A stretch of DNA of 64,000 nucleotides from Aspergillus flavus (lineage: Eukaryota > Ascomycota > Eurotiomycetes > Eurotiales > Aspergillaceae): positions 3,286,001 through 3,350,000 of the forward strand of contig NC_092406.1 in assembly GCF_009017415.1 (NCBI RefSeq). The letters run 5' to 3'. Shown one piece after another: positions 48,109 through 59,369 of the stretch; position 1 is the first letter of the stretch, and every line of letters starts with the position of its first letter. The notes beneath the pieces are model-generated. The model was not told the origin of the DNA, did not search any database, and saw only the letters and a program-made list of their open reading frames with translations. Both the position numbers and the translations under genes were made by a program.

Positions 48109-49809
48109 ATGCATGAAATCGTTACCCTTCAACTAGGGCAGCGGGCCAATTATTTGGCTACTCATTTCTGGAATCTCCAGGTACATATTATCTAAAGTTA
48201 ATGGTCCAAACACATTTCATCGAGCACTGCTCAAATAACTTGGAAATGACAGGAGTCTTATTTTACCTACAATGGAGAAGAGGAATCTCCGGTGGACCAT
48301 GACGTCCATTTTCGTCCTGGTGTGGGTGCAGATGGGACAGAAACCTTCACCCCTAGGACAGTAATATATGACTTAAAAGGCGCTTTTGGTACTCTTCGAA
48401 AGTATAACGCTTTGTATGAATTGACCGAGGATGCAAACCTCGGCCAAGGCTTATGGGATGGGAAAGAAGTCATACAACAACAGACACCAATCTCTCAAAG
48501 CGACTACCAGAAGAATCTAGATGCAGGGCTCCCTGCTCCCAAACTTACAACCGAAACAGTTCGGTACTGGTCTGATTATAATCGCCTCTTTTATCACCCC
48601 CGTTCCATTGTTCAGTTGAATGATTATGAGCTGAACAGCATGATTATGCCTTTCGAAGATTGGAGTGTCGGAGAAGATTTGTTTAGTGACCTTGACAAAG
48701 AGCATGATCTTCTGGATAGAGATGTGAGACCATTCGCGGAGGAGTGTGATCAATTACGTGCAATTCAATTGTTCACAAGTTCTGATGATGCTTGGGGTGG
48801 TTTCTCTGCTAGATATGTCGACAGGCTGCGAGATGAATTTGGCAAAAAGTCTATCTGGGTATGGGCGATTGAAGGTGGATCAAGGGTGTCTCGAGTGAGT
48901 TATTCTTCTTTTAGCTCTGCAATGGACCTAATTTGCTCCTGATCTCAGCAAACCCAACTTAAACGGGATATGAATAAAGCCCGGACGATATACAGCATCT
49001 CTCCCCAGTCATCACTGTATACGCCAATTATTGATCCGCCTAGCCACACTCTAAGCAAAGTGCATTTCGACCCGCATTCCGAATGGCATACTACTGCACT
49101 TATAAGCTCTGCTATGGAAAGCGTTACGCTCCCAACCCGTCTTCGGCAATTCCATGACTTCGAGTCCTCCTTAGCCGGTGATGACGGCACTCACAAAATA
49201 TTTGAGTTGCAATCCTCCGTCACCGCGGACGATGGAGGCAACAGACAGCACCTACCCGTTAAAGGACCATTGACTGAAACAAATGCCTCGGAACAGGGAG
49301 CCGCGAAATCTCAAGCAAAATTTGAATTGGACTTTACCTACGATGGACGTGGAAGCAGTAACTCACATATATTCAACCAACTTCAGGTTTGGCGTGGAAC
49401 CAACCTTGACCAGGACAAGGGGTCCGTTGCTCAAGAGGATATTGGCCTCTCTCGGAAGCAGCGCTACTACAATTCAGCACCAATGTTCCAAAGGTGAGAG
49501 CCAGCGTAGCATTTTATACGTGATTAGTGTACTCGTCTAACATTAGGCAGTTTCCACACGCCCCTGGCATTCCCTATTCTTGATAGCTACCCTAGTCATA
49601 TGTTCTCGGGTGCAAAGCAGAACAAGATAAATGTTCTCGCAGCACTTACTGCATCCTCTCGGACAGCGGAAAGAATCAAAGTGTTGGAGACAGTTGCTGG
49701 ACGAATCATTGGCGTCGATGAACGTGAAACACTCGTCAATGGACTGGGGGAGATTCGAGAATCTTACGAGACCGGATGGTCGAATGATTCGGATTTCGAT
49801 GACATATAG
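48109..49809 (+). CDS. dml1: Dml1/Misato mitochondrial inheritance protein
   Basis: Tubulin-like protein needed for mitochondrial DNA partitioning and mitochondrial shape (yeast Dml1, animal Misato). I joined four exons: 48109-48180, 48253-48894, 48949-49493 and 49551-49809 (505 residues). The short first exon supplies the diagnostic N-terminus [21 protein letters not shown], which resembles the tubulin start, and exon 2 continues [20 protein letters not shown]. Further family blocks are [50 protein letters not shown], and [15 protein letters not shown] simple start at the ATG inside exon 2 would lose the first 37 residues or so and the tubulin-like strand. The last exon begins [19 protein letters not shown], also family-like. 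Confidence 0.92.
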
Positions 49810-50391
49810 TGGCTTAAACATTTAATATATGGAACATTCTATTCGTGTTAAAATAACCCTTGGTATTAGGTCAAGGGAGTTCTCAATACTACGTACAAGT
49901 AAAGTCATCCTTATGGGCCCGTGATCTGCAGGGACCACCGGTGCAAACACGACCGAGTTCGGGGGTGTTTGCATCCCTTGATCCCAAACGTGTCCTCTCC
50001 AAAAGTTTCCCTTTGATACTTCGGCATCACAAATTATTACTCATGCTTACTGCCAGGTGGCCAGTAGTTCAGTGCGTGATCGCGTTCTGGATGGCTTGAC
50101 TGACTTAAATTCACGTATGCGGCTTTCCCTACTTCCCATCCAGCCCACTCTCTTCCCTTGCTAACTCGTTCTTATAGTTTACCACAAGTTTGCCTCTACC
50201 GGCACTTTAAGTGCATTTCGGCATTTGGTCCAAACTCCCATTTGCACATATTCTAGAAGATTATCTAGACCTGTCGGATAGTGTTTTCTTTTATAGAAGA
50301 AATAAGCATATCTTCAAAAGTAAAGTGTCCCATATCCAAGCTATTGAAAGGTGGGGTGATTAACCATATAATTACAACAGATATATAGACA
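49810..50391. other. intergenic region before lhs1
   Basis: It holds the dml1 3' UTR and the lhs1 promoter. No coding exon or RNA gene was seen. No clear unfolded-protein-response element could be picked out by eye. Confidence 0.45.
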
Positions 50392-53349
50392 ATGGCTCCC
50401 AAACTACGACATGCTTCACCGCGATTATTTACATCCTCACCGGTTCTTTCAGTCCTAATAGTGCCTTTTCTGCTGTTCTTCCTTGCCTTCCCCGCGCCCG
50501 CTGCTGCTGCTGGATCTGCAGTGATTGGTATCGATGTGGGCACAGAATATCTCAAAGCGGTGCTTGTGAAACCGGGAATTCCATTGGAGATCGTACTCAC
50601 AAAAGACTCGAAACGTAAGGAATCTGCTGCTGTTGCATTCAAACCCACCAGAGATAATGCGCCCTTTCCTGAGAGATTCTACGGCGGCGACGCGCTGGCA
50701 CTTGCTGCACGGTATCCGGACGATGTCTACGCGAACTTGAAAATATTACTGGGAGTTCCCTTCAACGGCGACGGGAATGAAGCGGTTCAAACATACCTTA
50801 GCAGGTATCCCGCCTTGAAGCTAGAAAACGCTGCTGAGCGGGGAACCGTCGGATTTCGAAGCAATAGACTTGGCGAGGAAGAAAGGAAGGATATCTTCCT
50901 TGTTGAGGAACTTTTGGCGATGCAGTTGAAGCAGGTCAAAGTCAACGCTGACAACCTTGCCGGGAAAGGCTCAGATATCAGAGATGTGGTGATCACCTAT
51001 CCCTCCTTTTACACGGCTGAGGAGAAGAGAAGTCTAGAGTTGGCTGCGGAATTAGCGGGTCTGAATGTCGACGCTTTTGTTAGTGAAGGCCTTGCTGTTG
51101 GATTAAATTATGCAACCAGTCGTCAGTTCCCCAGTGTGTCCAATGGGCAGAAACCCGAGTATCATGTCGTCTACGATATGGGTGCGGGTTCCACAACCGC
51201 CACCGTCCTTCGTTTTCAAAGTCGCTCGGTGAAGGATGTTGGAAAGTTCAACAAGACAATTCAGGAGGTCCATGTTCTAGGAACAGGCTGGGATAAGACC
51301 CTTGGTGGAGATTCTCTGAATGATCTCGTGGTCGGGGACATGATTGCAAACTTGGTTCAAGACAAGAAATTGAAAGATCGTGTCGCACCATCCGATATCG
51401 CTTCTCATGGCAAGACCATGGCACGGCTTTGGAAGGACGCTGAGAAAGTTCGCCAGGTTCTGAGCGCCAACACTGAAACTGGAGCCTCTTTCGAAAACCT
51501 CTATGAGGAAGACTTCAATTTCAAATACCGCATCACCCGCTCTACGTTCGAGCAGCTTGCAGAACAGCATATTTCCCGGGTTGGACAGCCTCTGGAGCAA
51601 GCTCTAGCAGCTGCTGGGTTACAACTGAACGACATTGATTCTGTCATTTTGCACGGTGGAGCTATCCGTACCCCGTTTGTCCAGAAGGAGCTGGAGAGGG
51701 TCTGCGGAGCGACCAACAAACTCAGAACCAGCGTTAACGCAGATGAGGCTGCTGTTTTTGGCGCTGCCTTCAAGGGGGCTGCCCTCAGCCCTAGCTTCCG
51801 CGTCAAGGATATCCGGGCCTACGACGTCTCTGGTTATCCCGTCTTGCTGAAGTGGCCTTCTGAATCTCGAGAAAGACAGCAGAAGCTGTTCACACCCACG
51901 TCCCAAGTTGGCCCTGAGAAGCAGATCACCGTGAAGAACCTTGAGGACTTTGAGTTCAATTTCTACCAGCAAATTCCCTTGGAGGGTAATGTGGTTGAGT
52001 CTCCAGTTTTGGGTGTACAGACGCAAAATCTTACGGCATCTGTCGCCAAACTGAAGGAGAGCTTTGGCTGCTCGCCTGCAAATATCACTACCAAATTTTC
52101 CATTCGTTTGAGCCCCGTTAATGGTCTTCCCGAGGTTGTCAATGGCGCCGTGAGTTGCGAAGTTGAGAACACTAAGACGGGAAGTGTTGTCGAAGACGTC
52201 AAAGGCTTCTTCGGTTTAGGCTCTAAGAAGGAGCAAGCCCCTCTTAAAGAAGATGGAGAGCCTAGCGAGTCGATAACTCTTGAGCCTGAGGAGCCCCAAG
52301 CCTCAACAACTTCATCCAGCGACGCTACTTCTACCGCTCCCGCTAAAGAAAACAAGAAGACATCGCCCCAGACCAATGTGGAGACTATTCCCATTCGCTT
52401 CACGTCGTCCCCTCTAGGAATTCCTGCCCTATCCAAGACAGAGCTTGGCCGCGTTAAAGCCCGCTTGGCCGCATTTGACGCCTCGGACCGTGATCGTATC
52501 TTACGTGAAGAGGCTTTGAATGAGCTGGAGTCGTTCATTTACCGAAGCCGTGACCTTGTAGATGACGAGGAGTTTGCCAAGGTAATCAAGCCAGATCAGT
52601 TGGCAGCCTTACAGGAGAAGTCCGCTGCTGCTAGTGATTGGCTTTATGGCGACGGCGAAAATGCAAAGACATCAGAGTTCCAAGAAAGGCTCAAGGCCCT
52701 GAAGGACATTGTCAATCCTGCGCTTAAGAGAAAACAAGAAAATGCCGCTCGTCCAGCTCGTATTGAACTTTTTCAGGATGTGTTGAAGAATGCAAAGACT
52801 GTCCTGGACCTCATGGAGAAGCAAGTCAAGCAGGATGAAGATCTGTACTCCTCGTCTTTATCTGCACCCTCTACTAGTGAAGAAACTTCATCGGCTACCT
52901 CACCTAGTGAGCCATCCTCAACCGCCGACCCACTTGAAGACCTGGATGAAGACCCATACTCGTCCACAGCATCTCAAACCATCTCAACCACCGCAACGGC
53001 CAAACCCACGGGTCCAAAGTACTCGATCTTCCAGCCGTCTGACCTTGCCGGTTTGGCTCAAACTTTTGAATCCACTAACACTTGGTTCGAAACCCAACTT
53101 GCTCTTCAGGAGAAACTGACCGAATCCGATGACGCAGTTCTGACTGTGGCTGAGCTTGATACCCGTCTCAGGGAGCTCGAACGCACCATGAACCGCATTT
53201 ATGAGAAGATGGGTGCAGCGGCAGCCAAGTCCGGAAAGGATCAGTCGAAAAAGAACGGCAAGAAAGCCAAGTCCGAGAAGGCCCAGAAAGAGAAGCCACA
53301 GCAGGAGAACGAACAGAAACAGAAGGCCAATGTGAAGGACGAACTGTAG
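50392..53349 (+). CDS. lhs1: ER lumenal Hsp70-like chaperone Lhs1/Orp150
   Basis: Member of the Hsp110/Grp170 group in the ER lumen; it acts as nucleotide-exchange factor for BiP and helps import and folding. A single frame of 985 residues. The N-terminus is basic then hydrophobic (VLSVLIVPFLLFFLAFPAPAAAA), a signal peptide cut near AAAG. The Hsp70 ATPase domain follows with VIGIDVGTEYLKAVLV, YHVVYDMGAGSTTATVLRF, SVILHGGAIRTPFVQ and the NADEAAVFGAAFKGAALS motif. The substrate-binding and long helical parts contain two Ser/Thr/Pro/Glu-rich linkers (about 620-665 and 815-870). The chain ends in a Lys/Gln/Glu-rich tail and the tetrapeptide KDEL, the ER-retrieval signal. Length and signals fit Lhs1. 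No intron is present. Confidence 0.94.
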   Translation: MAPKLRHASPRLFTSSPVLSVLIVPFLLFFLAFPAPAAAAGSAVIGIDVGTEYLKAVLVKPGIPLEIVLTKDSKRKESAAVAFKPTRDNAPFPERFYGGDALALAARYPDDVYANLKILLGVPFNGDGNEAVQTYLSRYPALKLENAAERGTVGFRSNRLGEEERKDIFLVEELLAMQLKQVKVNADNLAGKGSDIRDVVITYPSFYTAEEKRSLELAAELAGLNVDAFVSEGLAVGLNYATSRQFPSVSNGQKPEYHVVYDMGAGSTTATVLRFQSRSVKDVGKFNKTIQEVHVLGTGWDKTLGGDSLNDLVVGDMIANLVQDKKLKDRVAPSDIASHGKTMARLWKDAEKVRQVLSANTETGASFENLYEEDFNFKYRITRSTFEQLAEQHISRVGQPLEQALAAAGLQLNDIDSVILHGGAIRTPFVQKELERVCGATNKLRTSVNADEAAVFGAAFKGAALSPSFRVKDIRAYDVSGYPVLLKWPSESRERQQKLFTPTSQVGPEKQITVKNLEDFEFNFYQQIPLEGNVVESPVLGVQTQNLTASVAKLKESFGCSPANITTKFSIRLSPVNGLPEVVNGAVSCEVENTKTGSVVEDVKGFFGLGSKKEQAPLKEDGEPSESITLEPEEPQASTTSSSDATSTAPAKENKKTSPQTNVETIPIRFTSSPLGIPALSKTELGRVKARLAAFDASDRDRILREEALNELESFIYRSRDLVDDEEFAKVIKPDQLAALQEKSAAASDWLYGDGENAKTSEFQERLKALKDIVNPALKRKQENAARPARIELFQDVLKNAKTVLDLMEKQVKQDEDLYSSSLSAPSTSEETSSATSPSEPSSTADPLEDLDEDPYSSTASQTISTTATAKPTGPKYSIFQPSDLAGLAQTFESTNTWFETQLALQEKLTESDDAVLTVAELDTRLRELERTMNRIYEKMGAAAAKSGKDQSKKNGKKAKSEKAQKEKPQQENEQKQKANVKDEL

Positions 53350-54003
53350 TATTATTTGCAGATTAAATGATGGAGTTCGGCTTGAGCGTTATTTTCTGTG
53401 TTCACATTTTCTCTTTTTTCTTTTTTTAGGCCTACTTCTTTCGGAACTGCATATTTCTTTGGTCCAGCTTCGATTAATTAGGACCTTTTTCAAGACCTTG
53501 TCGTTGCGCCCTATTGTTCTGCTTAACCTCATCTGCCCTACTGAGGACATGGGCTGTAAACTAGATAGAATATACTGTCAATGCAAAAAAGAGAAGTCAA
53601 AGTAACACAGACATGCTATCATTATTTGTTTGTTATTGATACAAGTAACATTATTATGATATAGATCTCATAGTAAAAAGGTACAGTTGGCATAACCATG
53701 TATAACAAATGCGGGTATTTGTACATACAATCGCTTGACGATAATCAAAAGTAACAAATGCTGTCTCAACATATGCAAGGAAGAGATAATAGAAGGAAAC
53801 ATTCAAATGCCGACCTCGACTTAACCAGAAGCTCAGAGACTCGGGGCGAATGACCGGAACCAATCCAATAATCATACCGTGCTCATAGTAGTTTTCAGAT
53901 AGCGCAGCGAGCAATCATGTCAACATAAGGGTGGTCCAGCGATAGAATACAACATAACAGTTAGACCAGCCTCCCATCTGGACCCCGGCCACATTAGCTC
54001 CAT
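53350..54003. other. convergent 3' intergenic region
   Basis: It holds the 3' UTRs of lhs1 (+) and the RNR-inhibitor gene (-), AT-rich around 53560-53680. No coding exon was seen. Confidence 0.5.
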
Positions 54004-54777
54004 TCAGGATAGATCCATATCAACCTCTTCGCGCCTACGAAGGAAGGTGGGCTCATCGAAATCATCAACGTCAATAGTCGCTTGAGTCTTCATGGCAACA
54101 AACTGACGTCGCTGCTGCCCTAGACTTGGTGTGAGGATAGTACGGCCGGGCACGGAGTTCATGCCTATACTCGGGTCCAAGAAGTTCTGCCAGTTGTTTC
54201 CGGTCGGCATTTCATCGAATGCGTCATCGAGATCATCTTCGTCACAGTCGTATGCTCGCTTCTGTGCGGTTGTTTGGACCGAGTCAACCGATTCCTGGCT
54301 ACTTGGTGGGAGAGAGAAAGCATCTCCATCATCCGTGATGAGTTGATCTATTTGATTGTAGGACAACGAGGAAGGATGAGTCATGGGTTGGGTGGTCGAA
54401 TCGCCTGATTTTGTTAAGCCGCAGAAGGGTGCCAGTTCGGTATAGGCAGTTGGACCTCCGGCGATCGGGGTCTTGTTTGTATAGAGAGTTGACTTGTCTT
54501 CTGAATTAGGGATTCGAGTTTTGTATCCTTCGGCAACTGATTTGCGGATGCGCATGCCGACTGAAAGTAGCGATGCTTGAATTTTTGCATCAACGGCGGG
54601 CATGGGGGAGGATGTGGTGGTGGAGTAGTGGGTATATGATAAGTGAGGGGCACATAGGCTATCGGGGTGATCTGTTCCTGTTGTTGCGGGGAAGAAGGAG
54701 GTTATCGGTGGCTGGAATCGCCTGCGTTTGGACGACAGATCATCATCTTTAGTCGTGTTCTGAAGTGATGGAGACAT
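54004..54777 (-). CDS. Spd1/Dif1-type ribonucleotide reductase inhibitor
   Basis: Small regulatory protein that binds and restrains ribonucleotide reductase or its nuclear import (RNR_inhib family, PF08591; fission yeast Spd1, budding yeast Dif1/Hug1). A single frame of 257 residues, mostly disordered. Residues about 18-30 are KRRRFQPPITSFFP: a basic patch next to Q-x-x-I-x-x-F-F, which fits the PCNA-interacting PIP box; in Spd1 such a region directs PCNA- and Cdt2-dependent destruction in S phase. Residues about 66-85 (ASLLSVGMRIRKSVAEGYKT) match the conserved family block. An acidic stretch (DCDEDDLDDAFDEMP) precedes the C-terminal part. Three ACGCG cores lie upstream. Family assignment rests on these two blocks; the rest of the protein is not conserved in the family. 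Confidence 0.82.
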   Translation of the reverse strand: MSPSLQNTTKDDDLSSKRRRFQPPITSFFPATTGTDHPDSLCAPHLSYTHYSTTTSSPMPAVDAKIQASLLSVGMRIRKSVAEGYKTRIPNSEDKSTLYTNKTPIAGGPTAYTELAPFCGLTKSGDSTTQPMTHPSSLSYNQIDQLITDDGDAFSLPPSSQESVDSVQTTAQKRAYDCDEDDLDDAFDEMPTGNNWQNFLDPSIGMNSVPGRTILTPSLGQQRRQFVAMKTQATIDVDDFDEPTFLRRREEVDMDLS

Positions 54778-55395
54778 TTTGGTGTAGTTTGAAATTGTTG
54801 ACGATGGAGGTTATGGAAAATTTCTAGTTTTTCTTCTTTTAGGCCTCTTTCTCTCTTTCTTTGAGGTCCACTTGGGGGGGATCCACTTCGATGCTGGCGT
54901 GTGAGATTCGATACGAAGTTTTAAGAGAGAATGCAGGCTATGACAGCGGACAACTGGAATCAAGAAGAGAAGAGAAAGGTGATGACGGAAATTGGAGGCT
55001 GGGCGGCGGGAAACGCGACGCGGGTGACGCGCATAAGCACGTGTTGATCTCATATCCAATATATCTTCTTTGGGACGTGACTAGGGCTTTCAAGGTTCAT
55101 CCGTGAATAGGGACTCGTCGGACTTTCTGCGTCCTGCCCTATGCGACCAGGCTAGATTTGATCAGTACTGGTTATTTGCAAACCGGTCAAGAAAGTCTCG
55201 GTGGAACACTTGTCGCAGTCAAGAATCAAAGCTATTTATTATACGGGTAGTGAATGGGATCTGTTACAAGAAAACAAGGACAGTATATCTTCTCAATATA
55301 AATTTTAACAATGTAAATTCAAGAACAAGATACCGCTCTATTACAGCGACCAAGACTCTAAACCATGATATATCTCAGCATATACACATCAAGCT
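54778..55395. other. intergenic region between sda1 and the RNR inhibitor
   Basis: It holds the promoter of the RNR-inhibitor gene (minus strand) and the sda1 3' UTR. It contains three ACGCG motifs (listed separately) and an E-box CACGTG (55038-55043). No coding exon was supported. Confidence 0.5.
55013..55031. promoter_or_regulatory. cluster of three MluI-box-like cores
   Basis: ACGCG occurs at 55013-55017, 55018-55022 and 55027-55031 within 19 bp. This is the core of the MBF (Mbp1/Res) binding site that drives G1/S genes. The cluster is about 240-255 nt upstream of the RNR-inhibitor ATG. None has the full ACGCGT; the first two read ACGCGA and ACGCGG. Assigned by motif match. Confidence 0.55.
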
Positions 55396-57850
55396 TTAAC
55401 CATTGTTTCCTCTCCTGCCGCCACGCTTCTGTCGGTCTTGATGGGCCTTCAATATGTTGCGAGTTTCCACAAGACTCCTCTTGTTTTTGTTTCTTGCTTT
55501 ACCGAGGGTCATAAAGATGTTCTTTCTGCGAGCCTTCTCCTTATTCGTTGTACTCTTACCCTGTTCCTCCTTACGCTCCTTTCTCTTCGCGGTGATACTC
55601 TTATGCTCAGCACGATCAGTCTTTCCTTCCTTAGCATGGGCAATTCGTTCTTCACGAGTTGCTTTCCCGGCGGACAGAGCAGCCAAACCCTCAATCTCTT
55701 CAGCCGTCAGAGGATCATCCTTGTGCCGAGAAGCGTTAGTCTGACCACGACGACCTTTGGCACCTGGAACAAGTGCGTCAACAGCTGCTTGAGTGCGTAA
55801 TTCTTGGAGTTTCGCCAGATCTGCCGGTGTAAGAATACGTGTGGTTGCGATGGTGGCAATATTTGGCTTTTGAGCTTCTGTTTTATCTTGCGCGGTCTCA
55901 GAATTGGCATTTTCTTCATTGTAGGCACCCTGCTTGGCCTTCTTGGACGGGCGTGCGTCCTTCTCATCGTCGGAGTCGCTAAGGTCGATTTCAGCATCGC
56001 TCTGGACATCGATCCAGCCTCCGGAATCATCGCTGTCCTCATCGTCTTCTACATTCCAAGCGTCCCAGTCGGCTGCTTCATCCTCCTCATCCTCGCCGTC
56101 TTCTGCATCAGAAGGAAGCCCCTTTTCGGCCCTCTTCTTTTTGCGTTCCTCCTCCTTCCACTGCTCGAGAAGCTCCAAGCCCTCGATACCACCAGTCTCT
56201 TCTTCTCCAAAGCGCTTCTCCTTCTTTTCTCCTGAGCGTAGACCGATAGATGCCTCTTTGCCGCGGTCACGTCTCTTCAGCATCTCTGGATTGAGGTCTC
56301 TGTAGAGACCGAGTAGACCTCTGGCTGCCATCACAACACCTTTATCCTTGCTCTTTCTATACATAACGAGATCTTGTAGTAAAGTCTCATTCATTGCAAG
56401 TGGCTGTCGTGCACAGATTTCTCTGATGGCATTGAGACCAGCAGTAGCAACCAATGATGCAGATGCTTCAGATACGAACTCATTCGCGATCTTCTGAATG
56501 AGCGGTTCAAGCACATCCGGAGGGACCAAATCATGCGACGCTTGCGCCAGCGATGCCAAGAATGAGGTGACCGAAGGTTGCCGTGGAGTGAGATATTTCT
56601 GGAAATAAGAGTAGAGCTGCATTATATGCAGCTTATGCAATCCGACAAGGCGAGTTACAAGTTGCAGAACCTGAAGCTTTTGCTCTAGATTGAGCTTGGA
56701 CTTAGAATTTTGCAGATGTTTCGAAAACAAAGCTTCTGCAAAGCCTTGGGGATCGTGTAGAAGATGTAGCGCAGAGAAATTCAATGGGTGTGGTTGGTTC
56801 TTCTTGCGCTCCTTTCTCTTAACAGTCGCTTTCGCCTTTTCCACAGCGCGAGACTTCTTCCTGGTCTTCTTGTTGATACCGACCTGGTGTTTGACCTTAC
56901 CAAGGTCTATAGCCTCTTCGTCACTGCTCTCATCTTCCATTTCCTCGCGCTCTTGATCTCCGCCCAGAAAAAAGCGAACACCACCGATAATGACCTTCTC
57001 GTTCTCCGACAAACTAGCTTCCTTCATGACCTCAACAGTTTTTGCATCGGACCAGATTTGCCGCTTCCATAATTCACGAATGAGCTTGATGGCCCATAGA
57101 CCCTTGGATGAGACACGATCAGATGTCACCAGGTTATAAAGGACAGTCTGCATGGTGCGATTGAGCTTGTGATTTGTTGTCTTAGCGTTCGAAGAACGAA
57201 GATCCATTAAAATCTTTTGGAAGATCAATGCCCGTAACGTTTTGCTAGGCGTCGTAATGAGAATAGGAAACAAGGTTTGGAGTAATCTGCAGCCACAATA
57301 TTCAGTAACGAAATAAACCCAGTCTCTGAATGATATCAACATACGTTGCAGAGTCAAGAAGCTCCTTCTTTCTCAGCAGTACTAGACTCCCCACGATCTT
57401 CTCTCGAAGTTCCGGTTCCAAGACTAAATGGTGCTGCGTTAAGATGTCCATGAGTTGCTGAGAGAAGTCCTTGGTAATGTCTGGGTAACAGTCGGCAACG
57501 TGAGCAACAAAGTCGATCAGTTCGCGCAATGAGATGATGCCCGTATCGGTGGCCGACGTCGGCGCTGCCATGAAAATTTCTCGGTGACTCTCATACTGAT
57601 AATGTTGAGCGCGGAAATCTTCGATGTAAGATCTGTAATACGATGTATATTAGCGAACTATTAATAGGTATAACCATTTCGAGTCCCGCGATTAACTTAC
57701 TTTGGGTCTCTTCGAATTTTATGCTGTAAATTGGGCCTGGAGAATAAGTTAGTGGCAAGAGAAATCTTCAACTCTGGGACGGAGATGACAGTCAAGTACT
57801 CACAGGTCGGCCTCAACCTTTTCCAAGGCTCCCAACTTCCTTTTTACCAT
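55396..57850 (-). CDS. sda1: Sda1, 60S ribosome biogenesis protein
   Basis: Nucleolar/nuclear protein required for maturation and export of the 60S subunit and for cell-cycle progression. Minus-strand exons are 57850-57804, 57736-57701, 57632-57345 and 57286-55396 (753 residues). The first two exons are very short (47 and 36 nt) and supply the typical start MVKRKLGALEKVEADLPNLQHKIRRDPKSY. Then come the SDA1/NUC130-type region: EDFRAQHYQYESHREIF, IISLRELIDFVAHVADCYP, LREKIVGSLVLLRKKELLDSATLLQTLF, and HPLNFSALHLLHDPQGFAE..LF. The rest is HEAT-like then strongly acidic (about 540-580) and ends in a Lys/Arg-rich tail (RKNIFMTLGKARNKNKRS, QKRGGRRGNNG) that suits nucleolar localisation. A start at the later Met of exon 3 (MAAPTSA) would miss the conserved N-terminus. 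Confidence 0.94.
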
Positions 57851-58471
57851 TTTGATAGAAAGCTTCCACCGGACACTCGAAAGTATGTGGTGAAAGAATC
57901 GAGGAAAGAGAAACTGGGGGTGGGATGTGGTAGTGCTCTGGTTTGATAACAGATCCGAACTTTTTTTTCCTACACGGGAACGGGCGAGCCTATCGATAAG
58001 CGACAAAACGTTCGGAGTAAAGTCGCTCTGCGCTAGACATCTTCGATCCGCCTATCTCTTGTAGAGCAAATTGAATAAAAGTCCAAGTGCTTTAGGTTCA
58101 AGTATTACCCTCTGTTCCTTAGGCCTACGCGCTCTGGTAAAGCTGAGCCGCGACATGACTTGCAGCCAAAACGAATTACGTTGGTCGTCATCACGACAGA
58201 GCAATCTATGGAGTTTTGAAAAGATCTTTTTTTCGTTGAACAAAATAAAAGGTACCGACTTAAAAGCCCAAGGTCTTCATGATCGCATCTCAGCTACTAT
58301 AGAAGAAAGCCGTCTCATTCTCGTTTTGGATTTTGCTCCCTCCAGTGACTGTTTTGAGGTATGTACAGTCGCGCAGATGCATGCCAATCGACTGAATCCT
58401 ATAGAACCCCCCGTCCACTCCAGTACATATAGAAACAGGACCAAACGGAGAATACGCCCAACATTATCCCT
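57851..58471. other. intergenic region between sda1 and rps5
   Basis: It holds the sda1 promoter and the 3' UTR of the ribosomal protein gene, both minus strand. Open frames here on either strand have no family likeness. No RNA gene was recognised. Confidence 0.45.
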
Positions 58472-59369
58472 TTACCGGTTGCTCTTGGCAACACGCTCAA
58501 GCTCGTCCTTCTTCTTGATGGCATAGGAGTTCGAGCTTCCCTTGGCAGCGTTGATAAGCTCTTCAGCGAGGCACTCAGCAATGCTCTTGATGTTACGGAA
58601 AGAGGCCTCACGGGCACCGATGGTCAAGAGGGCAATAGACTGGTTGACACGACGGAGGGGAGAAACATCAACGGCCTGGCGACGGACGGTACCGGCGGAA
58701 CCGATACGGGTGCTGTCTTCACGGGGACCGCAGTTGACAATGGCATCAACGGCGACCTGGAGGGGGTTCTGGTCGGTCATGATGTGGATCTGCGGAAGTT
58801 GTTAGTATCTCGTGTCTGAGGTCTCGGCTAGTCCACCATATAAGATGCACGTACGATCTCGAAAGCGTGAGCAACGATGCGCACAGCCATGAGCTTCTTG
58901 CCGTTGTTGCGGCCGTTCATCATGAGCGAGTTGGTCAGGCGCTCAATGATGGGGCACTGAGCCTTGCGGAAACGCTTGGCGGCATAACGACCGGCGGAGT
59001 GAGGAAGGTAGACGGGGTTACGAATCTGGATGTAGTCGCTATGTGCGTAGATTCGAGTCAGCAAATTCCATTCCGTATATGCATCCTTTTCCGCATCCCT
59101 CTCCCACAGTTCATTCCCCTCCCTCGTTGTCGCATCATTTCCCACCTCAAATTCAACCAGGCGGCGCTTGGACGGACGTGGTTTTATCGTAGCACAGAAA
59201 ATCGCAAAGAATTGGAAAGCACCTACGTCAAGGAAATATCCCTGATCTCAACATCCTCGTAGCTCCACTTGTTGAAGAGCTTCACGGTTCCCATCTCCGC
59301 GAGAGCCTCCTTGGGGAGGACCTGGAAGGCCGCAGTGTTTTCGACCTCGACTTCCCCGTGGTCAGACAT
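58472..59369 (-). CDS. rps5: 40S ribosomal protein S5 (uS7)
   Basis: Small-subunit protein uS7, located in the head of the 40S near the E site. Minus-strand exons are 59369-59227, 59038-58855 and 58789-58472 (214 residues, the usual length). Intron 1 is long (188 nt) and intron 2 is 65 nt. Conserved blocks are [38 protein letters not shown] (split by intron 1), [92 protein letters not shown] and the C-terminal [18 protein letters not shown]. The start follows from [10 protein letters not shown] and gives the normal N-terminus. It is presumably highly expressed. Confidence 0.97.

Noticed and set aside
51963..52538. Minus-strand frame inside lhs1
   Set aside because: Antisense shadow of the Ser/Glu-rich linker of the chaperone.
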